Part shown: piece after piece, positions 55,351 to 64,000 of the stretch
Numbering within the stretch: the stretch's first letter is position 1
Layout: each line of letters begins with the position of its first letter
Assembly: GCF_921293095.1 (NCBI RefSeq)
Contig: NC_060251.1
Location: 95,590,566 to 95,654,565, forward strand
From: Ischnura elegans
Lineage: Eukaryota > Arthropoda > Insecta > Odonata > Coenagrionidae
Reading direction: 5' to 3'
Length of the DNA: 64,000 nt
Program-made: the position numbers and the translations under genes
Notes under the pieces: model-generated
Told to the model about the DNA's origin: nothing
What the model saw: the letters and a program-made list of their open reading frames with translations, nothing else
Database searches by the model: none

Positions 55351-56967
55351 ATGCCTAGCCAGCCACCGGTGACTCCTGAGGTGATGTGGATCATGGACAA
55401 GGCGAGACAACAGTGCCAACTGGCAATTACTGCACCATCATCTGCAGCTGCCTCCACCACAACGCTGATTGGTCCTCTTCCATGCCAACTGGCCAACTCA
55501 CCAGTCCTGCCGGACGAGCAAGCAGCGCCTGCTGCCGCCCCTGATGCATCCCCTGGCCTTCCTGATGCTGGGACAACCACTACGGCAACGCCGGTCACCA
55601 CTCCCCAGATGCCGCCATCGCCAGCTGCCGCAGCAGCCGCAAAATACGCCAGGCAGGCAGCCAATGATCCAAGACGGGCCAAAGCCATCTCTTCGGCGGT
55701 GAGTACTGCCCCCCCTATTGCACAATCAATGCCGCATGACACTACGCAAACCGCGCATGACCAAGGGGACGACGGCTTCACTGTCGTCCAAGGGAAAAAT
55801 GCCGCTAGAAAGCGAAACCGAGTAGATCCGGTTGCTCCCGTCCCCACGGCCAATTCATTTGAAGTGTTAAATTCCAATAATGTTGTTGAGTCCCCAATTG
55901 GGACTACTGAGCAAACTAGGTCCCCTAAGATGCCTAACATCACTGTGTACGGAGTCTCTGAGTGGGTCCCGTTGTATGCTGAACTGGAGGCAAAACTGGT
56001 GGTGCCGCCAAGGTGCTCTTTGAGGGGCCCTAACACGGTGGTCATCTCTACGTCATCCCCGCGGGACTACCACGAGGCCAGGAACGTGCTGACGGGAAGG
56101 AAGCTGGAATTTCACTCTTACCAAGCTGCAGAGGACAAGCTGACCGAGTACTGTTTCCGTGACATCCAGCGGAACACCCCGGCTGAAGCAGTGAAGGAGG
56201 CCTTGGAGAAAAAAGGCTTTCTCCCGAAGTCAGTTGTCCAACTGACAACCACAAGGCCCACTCAGAGAGACAGAGAACTAGGACATAACTCGGTCGCGAA
56301 GCGCCTCACGCCCGTGTACCACGTAATCTTTACTAAAGAATCTACCAAAATCAATTTAGATCAACCTTTTTATTTGCTTGGCATGCGCGTCAAGGTCACT
56401 CACTATCAAAAGCCTAAAGGTATTTTACAGTGCCACAAGTGCCAGGGTTTCGGGCATTCTAAAAATTACTGCAATATTCGGCCACGTTGTGTTAAGTGCG
56501 CCGGGTCGCATGAAACAGCCGAATGTTTGAGAGTTGACCGCTCCACACCACCGAAGTGTGTTAATTGCGGAGGTGACCATACTGCCAATTACCGCGGTTG
56601 CAAGGCGTTTAAGTTTGCGCAACAGCAGAAATTGGCTCGCGATAAAGCCCAAGGATCAGCCCAAGGGAAATCTTTTACTCCTGCTCCTGCTCCTTCCTTC
56701 AATGCTTGGTCACGAGGTCCCGCAACGGACCAAAGTGGCTTTCCTTCTCTAACCCAGCCTCGCCCAAGACCTACTCCCACTGTACCTCAGCCGACATCCG
56801 CCGGCACTCAATCTTGCCCGACCCAGCAACCCGAAAATACTTCCTCCGACAACCTTTTCACCTTCTTCTTGACCATCAGTTCTGAATTGAGTCTCCTTAA
56901 GACAACCAATGAGAAGAAATTGTTTCTTCTCCGGCAGATGTGCGCGCTGCTCGAGAATGACAATTAA
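55351..56967 (+). CDS. Jockey ORF1 (Gag-like)
   Basis: 538 residues from an ATG at 55351. The first about 180 residues are Ala/Pro-rich and low complexity. A PRE_C2HC-type domain follows (about residues 210-355; YHEARNVLTGRKLEFHSY, GMRVKVTHYQKPKGI), then three zinc knuckles from about residue 361 (CHKCQGFGHSKNYC, CVKCAGSHETAEC, CVNCGGDHTANYRGC). It should bind element RNA in a nucleoprotein particle. The stop overlaps the ORF2 start by 11 nt (ATGACAATTAA). Confidence 0.92.
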   Translation: MPSQPPVTPEVMWIMDKARQQCQLAITAPSSAAASTTTLIGPLPCQLANSPVLPDEQAAPAAAPDASPGLPDAGTTTTATPVTTPQMPPSPAAAAAAKYARQAANDPRRAKAISSAVSTAPPIAQSMPHDTTQTAHDQGDDGFTVVQGKNAARKRNRVDPVAPVPTANSFEVLNSNNVVESPIGTTEQTRSPKMPNITVYGVSEWVPLYAELEAKLVVPPRCSLRGPNTVVISTSSPRDYHEARNVLTGRKLEFHSYQAAEDKLTEYCFRDIQRNTPAEAVKEALEKKGFLPKSVVQLTTTRPTQRDRELGHNSVAKRLTPVYHVIFTKESTKINLDQPFYLLGMRVKVTHYQKPKGILQCHKCQGFGHSKNYCNIRPRCVKCAGSHETAECLRVDRSTPPKCVNCGGDHTANYRGCKAFKFAQQQKLARDKAQGSAQGKSFTPAPAPSFNAWSRGPATDQSGFPSLTQPRPRPTPTVPQPTSAGTQSCPTQQPENTSSDNLFTFFLTISSELSLLKTTNEKKLFLLRQMCALLENDN

Positions 56968-59629
56968 TCGACTCGGCGGTATTAACCTTTTCTGTTGGAA
57001 TTGCAACGGTATCCGACGCCGCCAACAGGAATTCTTAAATCTCATTAACTCTGGCACTTTTGATGTGATCGCTCTTCAAGAGACGCATCTAATTCCCTCA
57101 ATGCACCTCCATATTCCTAATTTCAAACTCTATCGGCGTGATCGCTCCAACCGTAGCGGTGGAGTGTTGATCGCAGTAAAATCCACCATCAAACATAAAG
57201 CACTGCCTTCGCATGCCTTTAGCACATTAGAAACCATTGGTATTTCTATTCCTACTCCAACGGGCGATTTTCATATGTATTCTGTATACCAACCTGCGGC
57301 CAAACCTCTCCTGCGTGACGAAGTTTGTTTCTTGTTATCCGCCGACAAAAAAATCATCGCTGCAGGTGACTGGAATGCAAAGCACGTAGATTGGGGCTGT
57401 CAACGCACTAACGCGCGTGGGACGATTCTTAACAGTTTCGTCTCTGATGGCGCGTGCAATGTCGAAGTGCCGCTATCGGCGACACATGTTGATACCTTGG
57501 GTAGCATGGACATTCTCGATCTCTGCGTGACAAAAAATATTCACCAAATTTCTACTCCCAAAGTAATTGACGATCTTTCTAGCGACCACTTTCCGATCCA
57601 AATGCATGTTTGGTGTTCGCCTGAAGAGTTCATTCCGTCACCTTCAGTGAAAACCAATTGGCAATTTTTTGTCAATCATACCAACGACTCCTTTTCCCAA
57701 ATTCCCATCCCAACCTTAGCCACTCCTGATGCAATTGACGCGCATGTCGAGTTAATAACATCAAAACTCCTTGACGCTCATGCCCTTGCCTCCCTTCCAT
57801 ATTTCCGGCCACCGGCCGATCCAAATATCCTTCCTGACCATATCCTTGAACTCATGAAGGAACGAAACCGAATGCGAAGACGATGGATTCGGAGACATGA
57901 CGTTACTGACAGAAGACTTTACAATTTTCTTGCCGCTCGAGTGAAGCAAGAAATTGGACGACATCGTAGGGAATTATGGATGAACAAAATTAATTCTCTT
58001 TCTGTTGACGATAATTCCATTTGGAAGTTATCGCGTTCCCTGACAAAGAAAGGGCCTTTCGAGGTTCCTTTACGACAAAACGACATGTTCATCCATGACG
58101 CTAAGGACAAAGCAGAGATCTTAGCTGACGGCTTTCAGGCCACAATGACGCTTAAAGCTGATTGGTCGGTGACTGACGACGACCATGAAGCAGAAATAGA
58201 GTATTCTGCACTTGCAAATACTCCGACTCCTCCATTCATTCCTACGACTGAGACTGAATTGAGACTACTCATCAAGTATCTCAATCCAAGGAAAGCGTCT
58301 GGACTCGACGAGGTGTCGAACAGACAGCTGATGAATGCACCTAGACCTGTCCTTCTCCATCTCTTAGCGCTGTTTAATAACTGCATGGCCGCCAGTTATT
58401 TTCCATCTGCATGGAAAGCAGCGCGCTTAGCCCTTATTCCTAAACCCGGAAAAGATCCTTCCATTCCTCTCAACCGCCGCCCAATCTCCTTACTTTCGAA
58501 CATCTCAAAAATGTTCGAAAAAATCATCAAAACCCGTCTCGACATTTACTTACGGACAAATGACGTTCTCCGCCCGGAGCAAATGGGATTCCGTAAAGGA
58601 ATCTCAACTTTGCACCAAGTCCTAAGACTAGCTGAATTTGTTGCCCAAGGATATCAACGCCGTATGTATACGGCTGTGGTTTACCTAGATGTCGCCAAGG
58701 CCTTCGATCAAGTGTGGCACAAGGGCCTAATTCTTAAGCTTTGCAGGGCAAACATTCCGCCCGGTCTCGTGAAACTCATACAGAGTTTCCTGCACGCGAG
58801 AAAATTCCAGGTAACCGAAAGCGGTGAAAAGTCGCAAGCGAGAGAAACAAACTGTGGCGTTCCCCAGGGCGCCATTTTGTCACCTACAATTTTCAACCTC
58901 TATGTCAATGACCTTCCTTCTTCTCCACAAACTCAAACTTTCATGTTTGCCGATGATACCGCAATAGCGGCTCAATCCTGGAGCGGCACTTACGCTTTGT
59001 GTAAACTCCAAACCCATCTTTCTCTTCTTGAAAAGTGGACTGTTTCGTCGAAGATGACAATCAACGCTGCCAAAAGCAGTCTTGTCGTCTTTCAACGGCG
59101 AAAAAAACCTATTTCCCATTCCCTTACCTTTAATTCCTGCAAAGTACCAATGGTTTCAAAACACAAATTCTTAGGGTTACATTTCGATTCCAAATTACTC
59201 TGGTCCGCGCACGTAAAGCAAGCCTTGAAATCAGCAACAGCAACTAGGATAGCTCTTAGTTGCTTTCTAAATTCGCGATCTGCGATCGCTAGAAAGGACA
59301 AGGTGACGCTGTACAAATCCTACATTCGACCTCGGCTGCTTTACGGGTGCGAAGTGTTCGGCAGCACTTCCCTTACGAATATCAAACGCTTAGAAACATT
59401 CCAAAATCGTACTCTGCGCTACATCACAAACCAACGTAGACTCATACCAATTACCGAAATAAGACGCGCTCACAAGGTACCCAAAATACACGAGTTCATC
59501 AAGTCACAAGCTGTGCGACTTCAGAACTCCCTTTCACGCAACCCGCTCACAAAAACTCTATGGGATTACCCAGTACATTTTAAACGCTTCAAAAGCTACA
59601 GACTTCCAAAAGAAATATTATTTCGCTAA
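56957..59629 (+). CDS. Jockey ORF2 (APE endonuclease and reverse transcriptase)
   Basis: I place the start at the ATG at 56957 (MTINRLGGINLFCWNCNGIR), because it overlaps the ORF1 stop in the way seen in Jockey-type elements. The frame is also open further upstream from 56909. 890 residues, no stops. Endonuclease: ALQETHL, GDWNAKHVDWG, LSSDHFPI. RT: RPISLLSNISKMFEK, VYLDVAKAFDQVW, CGVPQGAILSPTIFN, MFADDTAIA (near residue 665), then KHKFLGLHFD. The C-terminus has the Jockey tail (SYIRPRLLYGCEVFGS). No RNase H. All key motifs are present, so this copy could be active. Confidence 0.92.
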   Translation: MTINRLGGINLFCWNCNGIRRRQQEFLNLINSGTFDVIALQETHLIPSMHLHIPNFKLYRRDRSNRSGGVLIAVKSTIKHKALPSHAFSTLETIGISIPTPTGDFHMYSVYQPAAKPLLRDEVCFLLSADKKIIAAGDWNAKHVDWGCQRTNARGTILNSFVSDGACNVEVPLSATHVDTLGSMDILDLCVTKNIHQISTPKVIDDLSSDHFPIQMHVWCSPEEFIPSPSVKTNWQFFVNHTNDSFSQIPIPTLATPDAIDAHVELITSKLLDAHALASLPYFRPPADPNILPDHILELMKERNRMRRRWIRRHDVTDRRLYNFLAARVKQEIGRHRRELWMNKINSLSVDDNSIWKLSRSLTKKGPFEVPLRQNDMFIHDAKDKAEILADGFQATMTLKADWSVTDDDHEAEIEYSALANTPTPPFIPTTETELRLLIKYLNPRKASGLDEVSNRQLMNAPRPVLLHLLALFNNCMAASYFPSAWKAARLALIPKPGKDPSIPLNRRPISLLSNISKMFEKIIKTRLDIYLRTNDVLRPEQMGFRKGISTLHQVLRLAEFVAQGYQRRMYTAVVYLDVAKAFDQVWHKGLILKLCRANIPPGLVKLIQSFLHARKFQVTESGEKSQARETNCGVPQGAILSPTIFNLYVNDLPSSPQTQTFMFADDTAIAAQSWSGTYALCKLQTHLSLLEKWTVSSKMTINAAKSSLVVFQRRKKPISHSLTFNSCKVPMVSKHKFLGLHFDSKLLWSAHVKQALKSATATRIALSCFLNSRSAIARKDKVTLYKSYIRPRLLYGCEVFGSTSLTNIKRLETFQNRTLRYITNQRRLIPITEIRRAHKVPKIHEFIKSQAVRLQNSLSRNPLTKTLWDYPVHFKRFKSYRLPKEILFR

Positions 59630-60134
59630 TACCGAATTCTTTCCTATGTCTTTTCTTTCAAAATAATTATTAGTGTTGTATTGTTGTTGAAAAAATAAGA
59701 AAATATACTTAAAACAAAAAAAATATATATAAAATTGTTCAAAATCAAGTAAAAAAAATAATAAAAACTTGATAAAATGTACAAAAAAAATAATAAAATG
59801 AACAAAATGCATTGTATGCATCAAAAAAATGAAAAAATTGTGTAAAAATCAAAAAAGAAGTGTCATAAAAATATTTGAAGTGTCATTTTGGGGCCACTCA
59901 TGGCCGTTTCACGGCTTCAGTCGCCGTTAGTATGTAGTCTTGTTAACTTTAGAGTGCTTTTGCACATGCTCACTAGAAGCCTGTCTTCTAATTCTCCTTC
60001 ACTAACACTGGAAAGGTAACACTGGTCCCTATACACTTAAATCGTCAATTTTCCCTGATTTTCGCACTTGCGAAAAAATCACCGCCGCCGAAGAGGTGGT
60101 ATATATACTCACCGGAGGCTGGATGGTTATAGGG

Positions 60135-60142
60135 TATAAAAG
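60135..60142 (+). promoter_or_regulatory. TATA box of piggyBac-type gene 1
   Basis: TATAAAAG, about 155 bp before the first splice donor; start of transcription expected at about 60165. Confidence 0.65.
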
Positions 60143-60424
60143 CCCATCAAAACTGAGGGGATCGATCGATCGAGGTGTGCTTCGTGCAGGTTTTTATGTG
60201 GTTACGTGTAACTTTCTACAGTATTGTGCAGTTACTAGTGCGTAAACCGTTGTATGAAGACGGTGAATTCCTCAGTTCTGGTGAACACGCAGATTACGGT
60301 AAGTACCTTTCACTTCATAAATAATTTTATGTTAATAACTACGTTACTGATGTATTTATTATATTAAAAGTAATTCATCTATTTTAACATTGTTATATAG
60401 GGGTCGGAGGATACTACTTTGACA

Positions 60425-62477
60425 ATGTCTACTAGTAGGAGGTCAAAGAAAAGGACATCGCCTTCTGATTGCGAAGTGAGAGATGTTTCTGTAAGTATTA
60501 ATAATTTTTACAACCGAAATAACTACTGTAGCTCTATTTACATACAATATAGATCTTATGATATTTTTTTCGTAGCCTTTCCTTCAATCCGCCAAACCAT
60601 GGCTTCAATCTTACAGATGTTTCTTCCTACCCTACTGTACAAAACCGTTTACGAAGTTTAGTCCCCAGAGACCAAGTATATGTATTATGATCGATAGACT
60701 ATGCATGTTTTTACTGATAGACTAATTTGTATTTCTTTTTGACCATTCTGCATAGATACCAGATAATCTCCTCCCGTCCTCATCACACGCTGGAAGTCAA
60801 GGGAGCACAAAGAAGCGCTGCAAAGCAAGGGAATTATCAGAGGACGTCATCCGCGAAATTGTGCTAGACTCCGATGAAGAATACAATGTTTCCTCCAGCA
60901 GTGGGGACGAGAGCACGGAGTCAGACGACAGCTCAGGAGAAGCAGGGAGTGAAGTGATTGTTCCTCACCCAGTTAGTTCCTCTCCCGGGCGCATTGATAG
61001 CCCCTCCTCTTTCATTTGGAGTGAAATCAAAGAAAATTCTATAATAATTCCCTTCACTGGAAGACCAGGACTCAAAGTGGAACTTACAGGTCAGGACCCA
61101 AGTGATTTTTTCTTTTTAGTTGCCAATGACGAGTTTGTAAATATCATAATCCGAGAGACGAATGCCAATGCAGTGGACATACTTTCAAGAAGTCCATTAC
61201 CTCGTTCGCGTATTACCGAATGGAAAGACGTGACGAGGGATGAATTAGAGGTTTTTTTTGGGCTGCTTTTCCTCATGGGCAATATACGGCTGAATCGTAT
61301 TCCTTACTATTGGAAACGATCAAACTTATACGATTTTCCAATTTTCCGTCAAAACATGTCAAGGGACCGTTTTATGCTCATTTTGAGGGCATTGCATTTT
61401 AGCCGGAACCCTAAAGAGTATGATGCAATACCAACAGATCCACTTTATAAAGTTCGTCCCGTACTTGACGCGTTTGTAAATAATATGAATATGATTTACT
61501 ATCCTGAAAAGAACTTGAGCTTGGACGAATCTATGGTTCTATGGAGAGGACGCTTATACTTCAGGCAGTATATCAAGAGTAAGAGACATAAATATGGATT
61601 AAAATTATATGTGCTGAGTGAGCCCTCTGGCTTAGTGCTGAATTTTTGTGTCTACACAGGAGCTCAAGATTGTGTCATTGGTGGGCGTGGACATACCGAT
61701 AAAGTAGTGAAATATTTATTACAAAAATTTCTCAACGCAGGGCATGCAGTATATATGGAAAATTTTTATAATTCCGTTAATTTGTGTCTGCATCTTTTGC
61801 AAAACAATACATACGTTACTGGGACACTTCAGGGGAATCGAAAAAATAACCCTTTAGATGTAGTAAATAAGAAATTAAAGAGGGGAGAGTCGTTCAGCAG
61901 ACACACTAATGAGGGAATAAGTGTGATGAAGTGGCGAGACAAGAGAGAGGTTTTGCTCATATCATCAGAGCATGATGCAGACTTTGTTGACGTACAAACA
62001 AAGTTTGGCACTATATCCAGGAGGCCCAAAATGGTAGTGAAATATAACCAATTCATGGGTGGAATTGATAGGATGGATCAACTTTTGGCTTATTATCCAT
62101 TAGAAAGGAAATCGTTGAGATGGTACATGAAATTAGGTTTGCATTTGCTAAACCTAGTGATGAATAATGCATATTGCTTATTCAAGAAGTATGGAGGAAG
62201 GTCACGTAGTCTACTTGAGTTTCGTGATAATGTTATCGCCTCATTGATATATAAGAACACTATACCAATGATCCGAGATGCACCAAAGCCTCTAGGGGAA
62301 AATAAAAAGAACCACTTACCATCAAAAAGTTCTGAAAAACGAAGTCAGCGTAAAAGATGCAGGGTATGCTACAGCAAAGGAATGAGAAAGGATGTTAGCA
62401 CTTTCTGCCCAGAGTGCCCAGAGCTACCAGGGTTATGTCTTGAACCTTGTTTCAGGGAATACCATGCATATTTGTAA
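60425..62477 (+). CDS. piggyBac-type transposase gene 1, open but with a D-to-E catalytic change
   Basis: A noncoding first exon ends at 60298 (GT-AG intron 60299-60400). Coding exons 60425-60490 (ATG, 22 codons) and 60756-62477 join in phase 0, giving 595 residues. The N-terminus is basic, then acidic/Ser-rich. The DDE core runs from about LEVFFGLLFLMGNIRL. First Asp: LSLDESM (GAC 61524-61526). Second: AVYMENFYNS, Glu (GAA 61758-61760) where the family has Asp. Third and fourth: GGIDRMDQ (GAT 62067 and 62076). The C-terminus is a Cys-rich zinc finger (CRVCYSKG...CPECPELPGLC). A polyA signal AATAAA is at 62487. Either a recently inactivated transposase or a domesticated gene; no TTAA-flanked inverted repeats found. 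Confidence 0.88.
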
Positions 62478-62492
62478 TATAAGACTAATAAA

Positions 62493-62985
62493 ATATTTGA
62501 TATTTTTAATTCATTATTCTTATTATTTAATAATCTTTATTTTAAGGCCTAAAATTGCACCCTATGTTTCATCACTACCATCAGATGTAAAGTAACGACG
62601 CAAATAGTGCCTGGAAGATGTTAACCAGTTGTTGCAAAATTTTAAATTTCCGTATGCTGTAAATTGAGTACACAGTAAAAATAAGTACGACTAAAAGTAT
62701 ATAAACCAATAAAATATCTAAAATGAAGTTCTATAGCGAATACAGCAGTACATTTTAGCTAAAAAAATGAGGGCGGCCGCGAGTGGTGATGTGATGCGGG
62801 TTGCCTATCACCATATACCTTACCCAAGGTCGGTAAAAGCCAGGTCGTGTCACGCACTTGACCAATGTAATCCGCCATCTTGAGTCTCTAGCGCGGCGGG
62901 AATCCAAATTTTACGTGCATTTAAACGGGAGACATAGGTAAAAGGAAACACGATTTTCTCACAACGTAATCAATGCAGGGAAGTG
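62493..62985. other. No gene recognised
   Basis: A GC-richer 180-bp island (62770-62930, with GCGGCCGC) of unknown nature in AT-rich DNA. Confidence 0.5.
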
Positions 62986-62989
62986 AAAG

Positions 62990-64000
62990 TTTTGTTATAG
63001 ATAGTTAATAAAATGAAAATTTATGATACGTCTGTATTTTGAGTCTATGGTCCACGGTTCGACTCTGGAAAAATTGTCAACTCACGGGAAAAATAAATTT
63101 CGCACTTCAGCGCTCTGGATGCATGGGTTGTAAGGCACCATGTCTTACTTCCTTATTTAGGAAGTCTGGTACATGAAATTTTCTATGGTTATAGAAAATT
63201 ATAATATTCTTGCGAACACGGGCAGTTTTTGACACTGAAGACCTCGGTTCGACTCTGGAAAAATTGTCAACCCACGCGACAAAAATGTCTTACTTCAGCG
63301 CTCCGGGTGCATAGGTACAAGGAACAATGTTTTATTCCTTTATTTATGAAGTTAGATTCATGAAATCATCCAAGATTATAGAAAATTATAGTTTACTTAA
63401 TAATACGGCCGGTGTTTTAGTCTGACGACCTCGATTTGACTCTGGAAAAATTTACAAGCCAAGCGAAATAAAATACGCTCTACAGCGCTCCGTGTGTATA
63501 GGTACAAGGAACCATGTCTCACTTCCTTAATTAGGAAGTCATGTGCATGATATTTTCCATGGTCATAGGAAATTATAGTATACTTGATAATAGGGGCGGC
63601 TTTTGACCCTGAAGACCTCGGTTCGACTCTGGAAAATTCCCAACCCACGCGACAAAATTTTTCTTACTTCAGCGTTCCGAGTGCATAGGTACAAGGAACC
63701 ATGTTTTATTCCCTTATTTATCAAGTTAAATTCATGAAATCTTCCAAAAAGATAGGGAATTATAGTATACTTGATAATGCGGGCGGCATTTTACCCTAAA
63801 GACCTCGGTTCGACTCTGAAAAAATTTCCAACCCACGCGACAAACATTTTCTTACTTCAGCGCTCCGGGTGAATAGGTACAAGGAACCATGTTTTATTCC
63901 CTTATTTATGAAGTTAGATTCATGGAATATTCCAAAGTGATAGTAAATTATAGTATACTTGATAATACGGGCAGATTTTTAGTCTGAGAACCTTGATTTG
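62990..64000. repeat. 187-bp satellite, continuing beyond the window
   Basis: Five-plus tandem units. The anchor GGTTCGACTCTGG (or GATTTGACTCTGG) occurs at 63056, 63246, 63433, 63620, 63807 and begins again at 63994, spacing 190 then 187 bp. Units carry further shared words such as TTACTTCAGCGCTCCG and GGTACAAGGAAC. The anchor resembles a pol III B box. Confidence 0.92.

Larger units (their letters stand above)
55085..59855 (+). mobile_element. Jockey-clade non-LTR retrotransposon, apparently intact
   Basis: 5'UTR with repeated monomers, ORF1 (Gag-like), ORF2 (endonuclease plus RT, no RNase H) and an A-rich 3' end to about 59850. Both ORFs are open. Exact ends are approximate because no TSD was found; candidate GAAGTGTCAT after the A-rich tail has no partner upstream. 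Confidence 0.85.

Noticed and set aside
55227-56045. 272-codon minus-strand Ala/Gly-rich frame
   Set aside because: Shadow of the low-complexity N-terminus of Jockey ORF1.
56909-56956. Upstream in-frame start for Jockey ORF2
   Set aside because: The ATG at 56957, overlapping the ORF1 stop, fits the family arrangement; the upstream part only repeats ORF1 DNA in another frame.
59860-62990. TTAA-flanked inverted ends for piggyBac-type gene 1
   Set aside because: I looked for CCC...GGG inverted ends next to TTAA on both sides and found no convincing pair.

Overview
The window looks like a piece of an arthropod genome, probably an insect. It is AT-rich and intron-bearing, with arthropod-type I-clade and Jockey non-LTR retrotransposons, P-element-like (THAP) transposases, piggyBac transposases, a Penelope-like element and a fragment of an insect-retrovirus-type Env. 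I cannot name the species. Almost everything recognisable is mobile DNA, much of it nested, broken or both. I see no rRNA, credible tRNA or CRISPR.

Layout. 0-7.2 kb: 3' part of an errantivirus-type env hit by a short I-element tail, then a decayed P-element-like gene (THAP exons, coiled coil, transposase core) whose introns hold a solo LTR and a Copia 3' end. 7.2-10 kb: a tandem array mixing 71- and 111-bp units. 12-14.1 kb: 3' end of an LTR retroelement. 15.0-20.2 kb: I-clade copy A, complete in length but decayed, with a 12-bp target-site duplication (TSD). 21.1-24.5 kb: copy B, 5'-truncated, open ORF2, 12-bp TSD. 25.8-27.9 kb: isolated THAP exon, a piggyBac-like MITE and a CR1/L2-like reverse transcriptase fragment. 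28.6-35.4 kb: a piggyBac transposase gene split by I-clade copy C (5.1 kb, 12-bp TSD inside codons).

36.8-46.4 kb is the most interesting object: a 9.6-kb DNA transposon with 47-bp terminal inverted repeats and different tandem subterminal repeats at its two ends. It carries two divergently transcribed multi-exon genes: an EnSpm/CACTA (Tnp2-like) transposase on the minus strand and a six-exon, 344-residue BEN-domain protein on the plus strand with consistent splice phases throughout. A paralogous empty site just to the right implies a 2-bp TT duplication. My inference is that the BEN protein is the DNA-binding partner of the transposase, as TNPA is for plant CACTA elements, binding the subterminal repeats.

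46.4-52.8 kb: two more P-element-like pseudogenes, one cut by an orphan 5'-end piece of the I element, the other by a Penelope-like element with RT and GIY-YIG domains. 55.1-59.9 kb: an apparently intact Jockey element with overlapping ORFs and repeated 5'UTR monomers. 60.1-62.5 kb: a well-organised piggyBac-type gene with TATA box, 5'UTR intron, coding intron and polyA signal, open throughout but with Glu where the second catalytic Asp is expected. 63 kb to the end: a 187-bp satellite with a pol III B-box-like motif in most units.

The intact coding units are the BEN gene, the EnSpm transposase (start unresolved), both Jockey ORFs and the 60-kb piggyBac gene. Everything else coding is truncated, frameshifted or interrupted.
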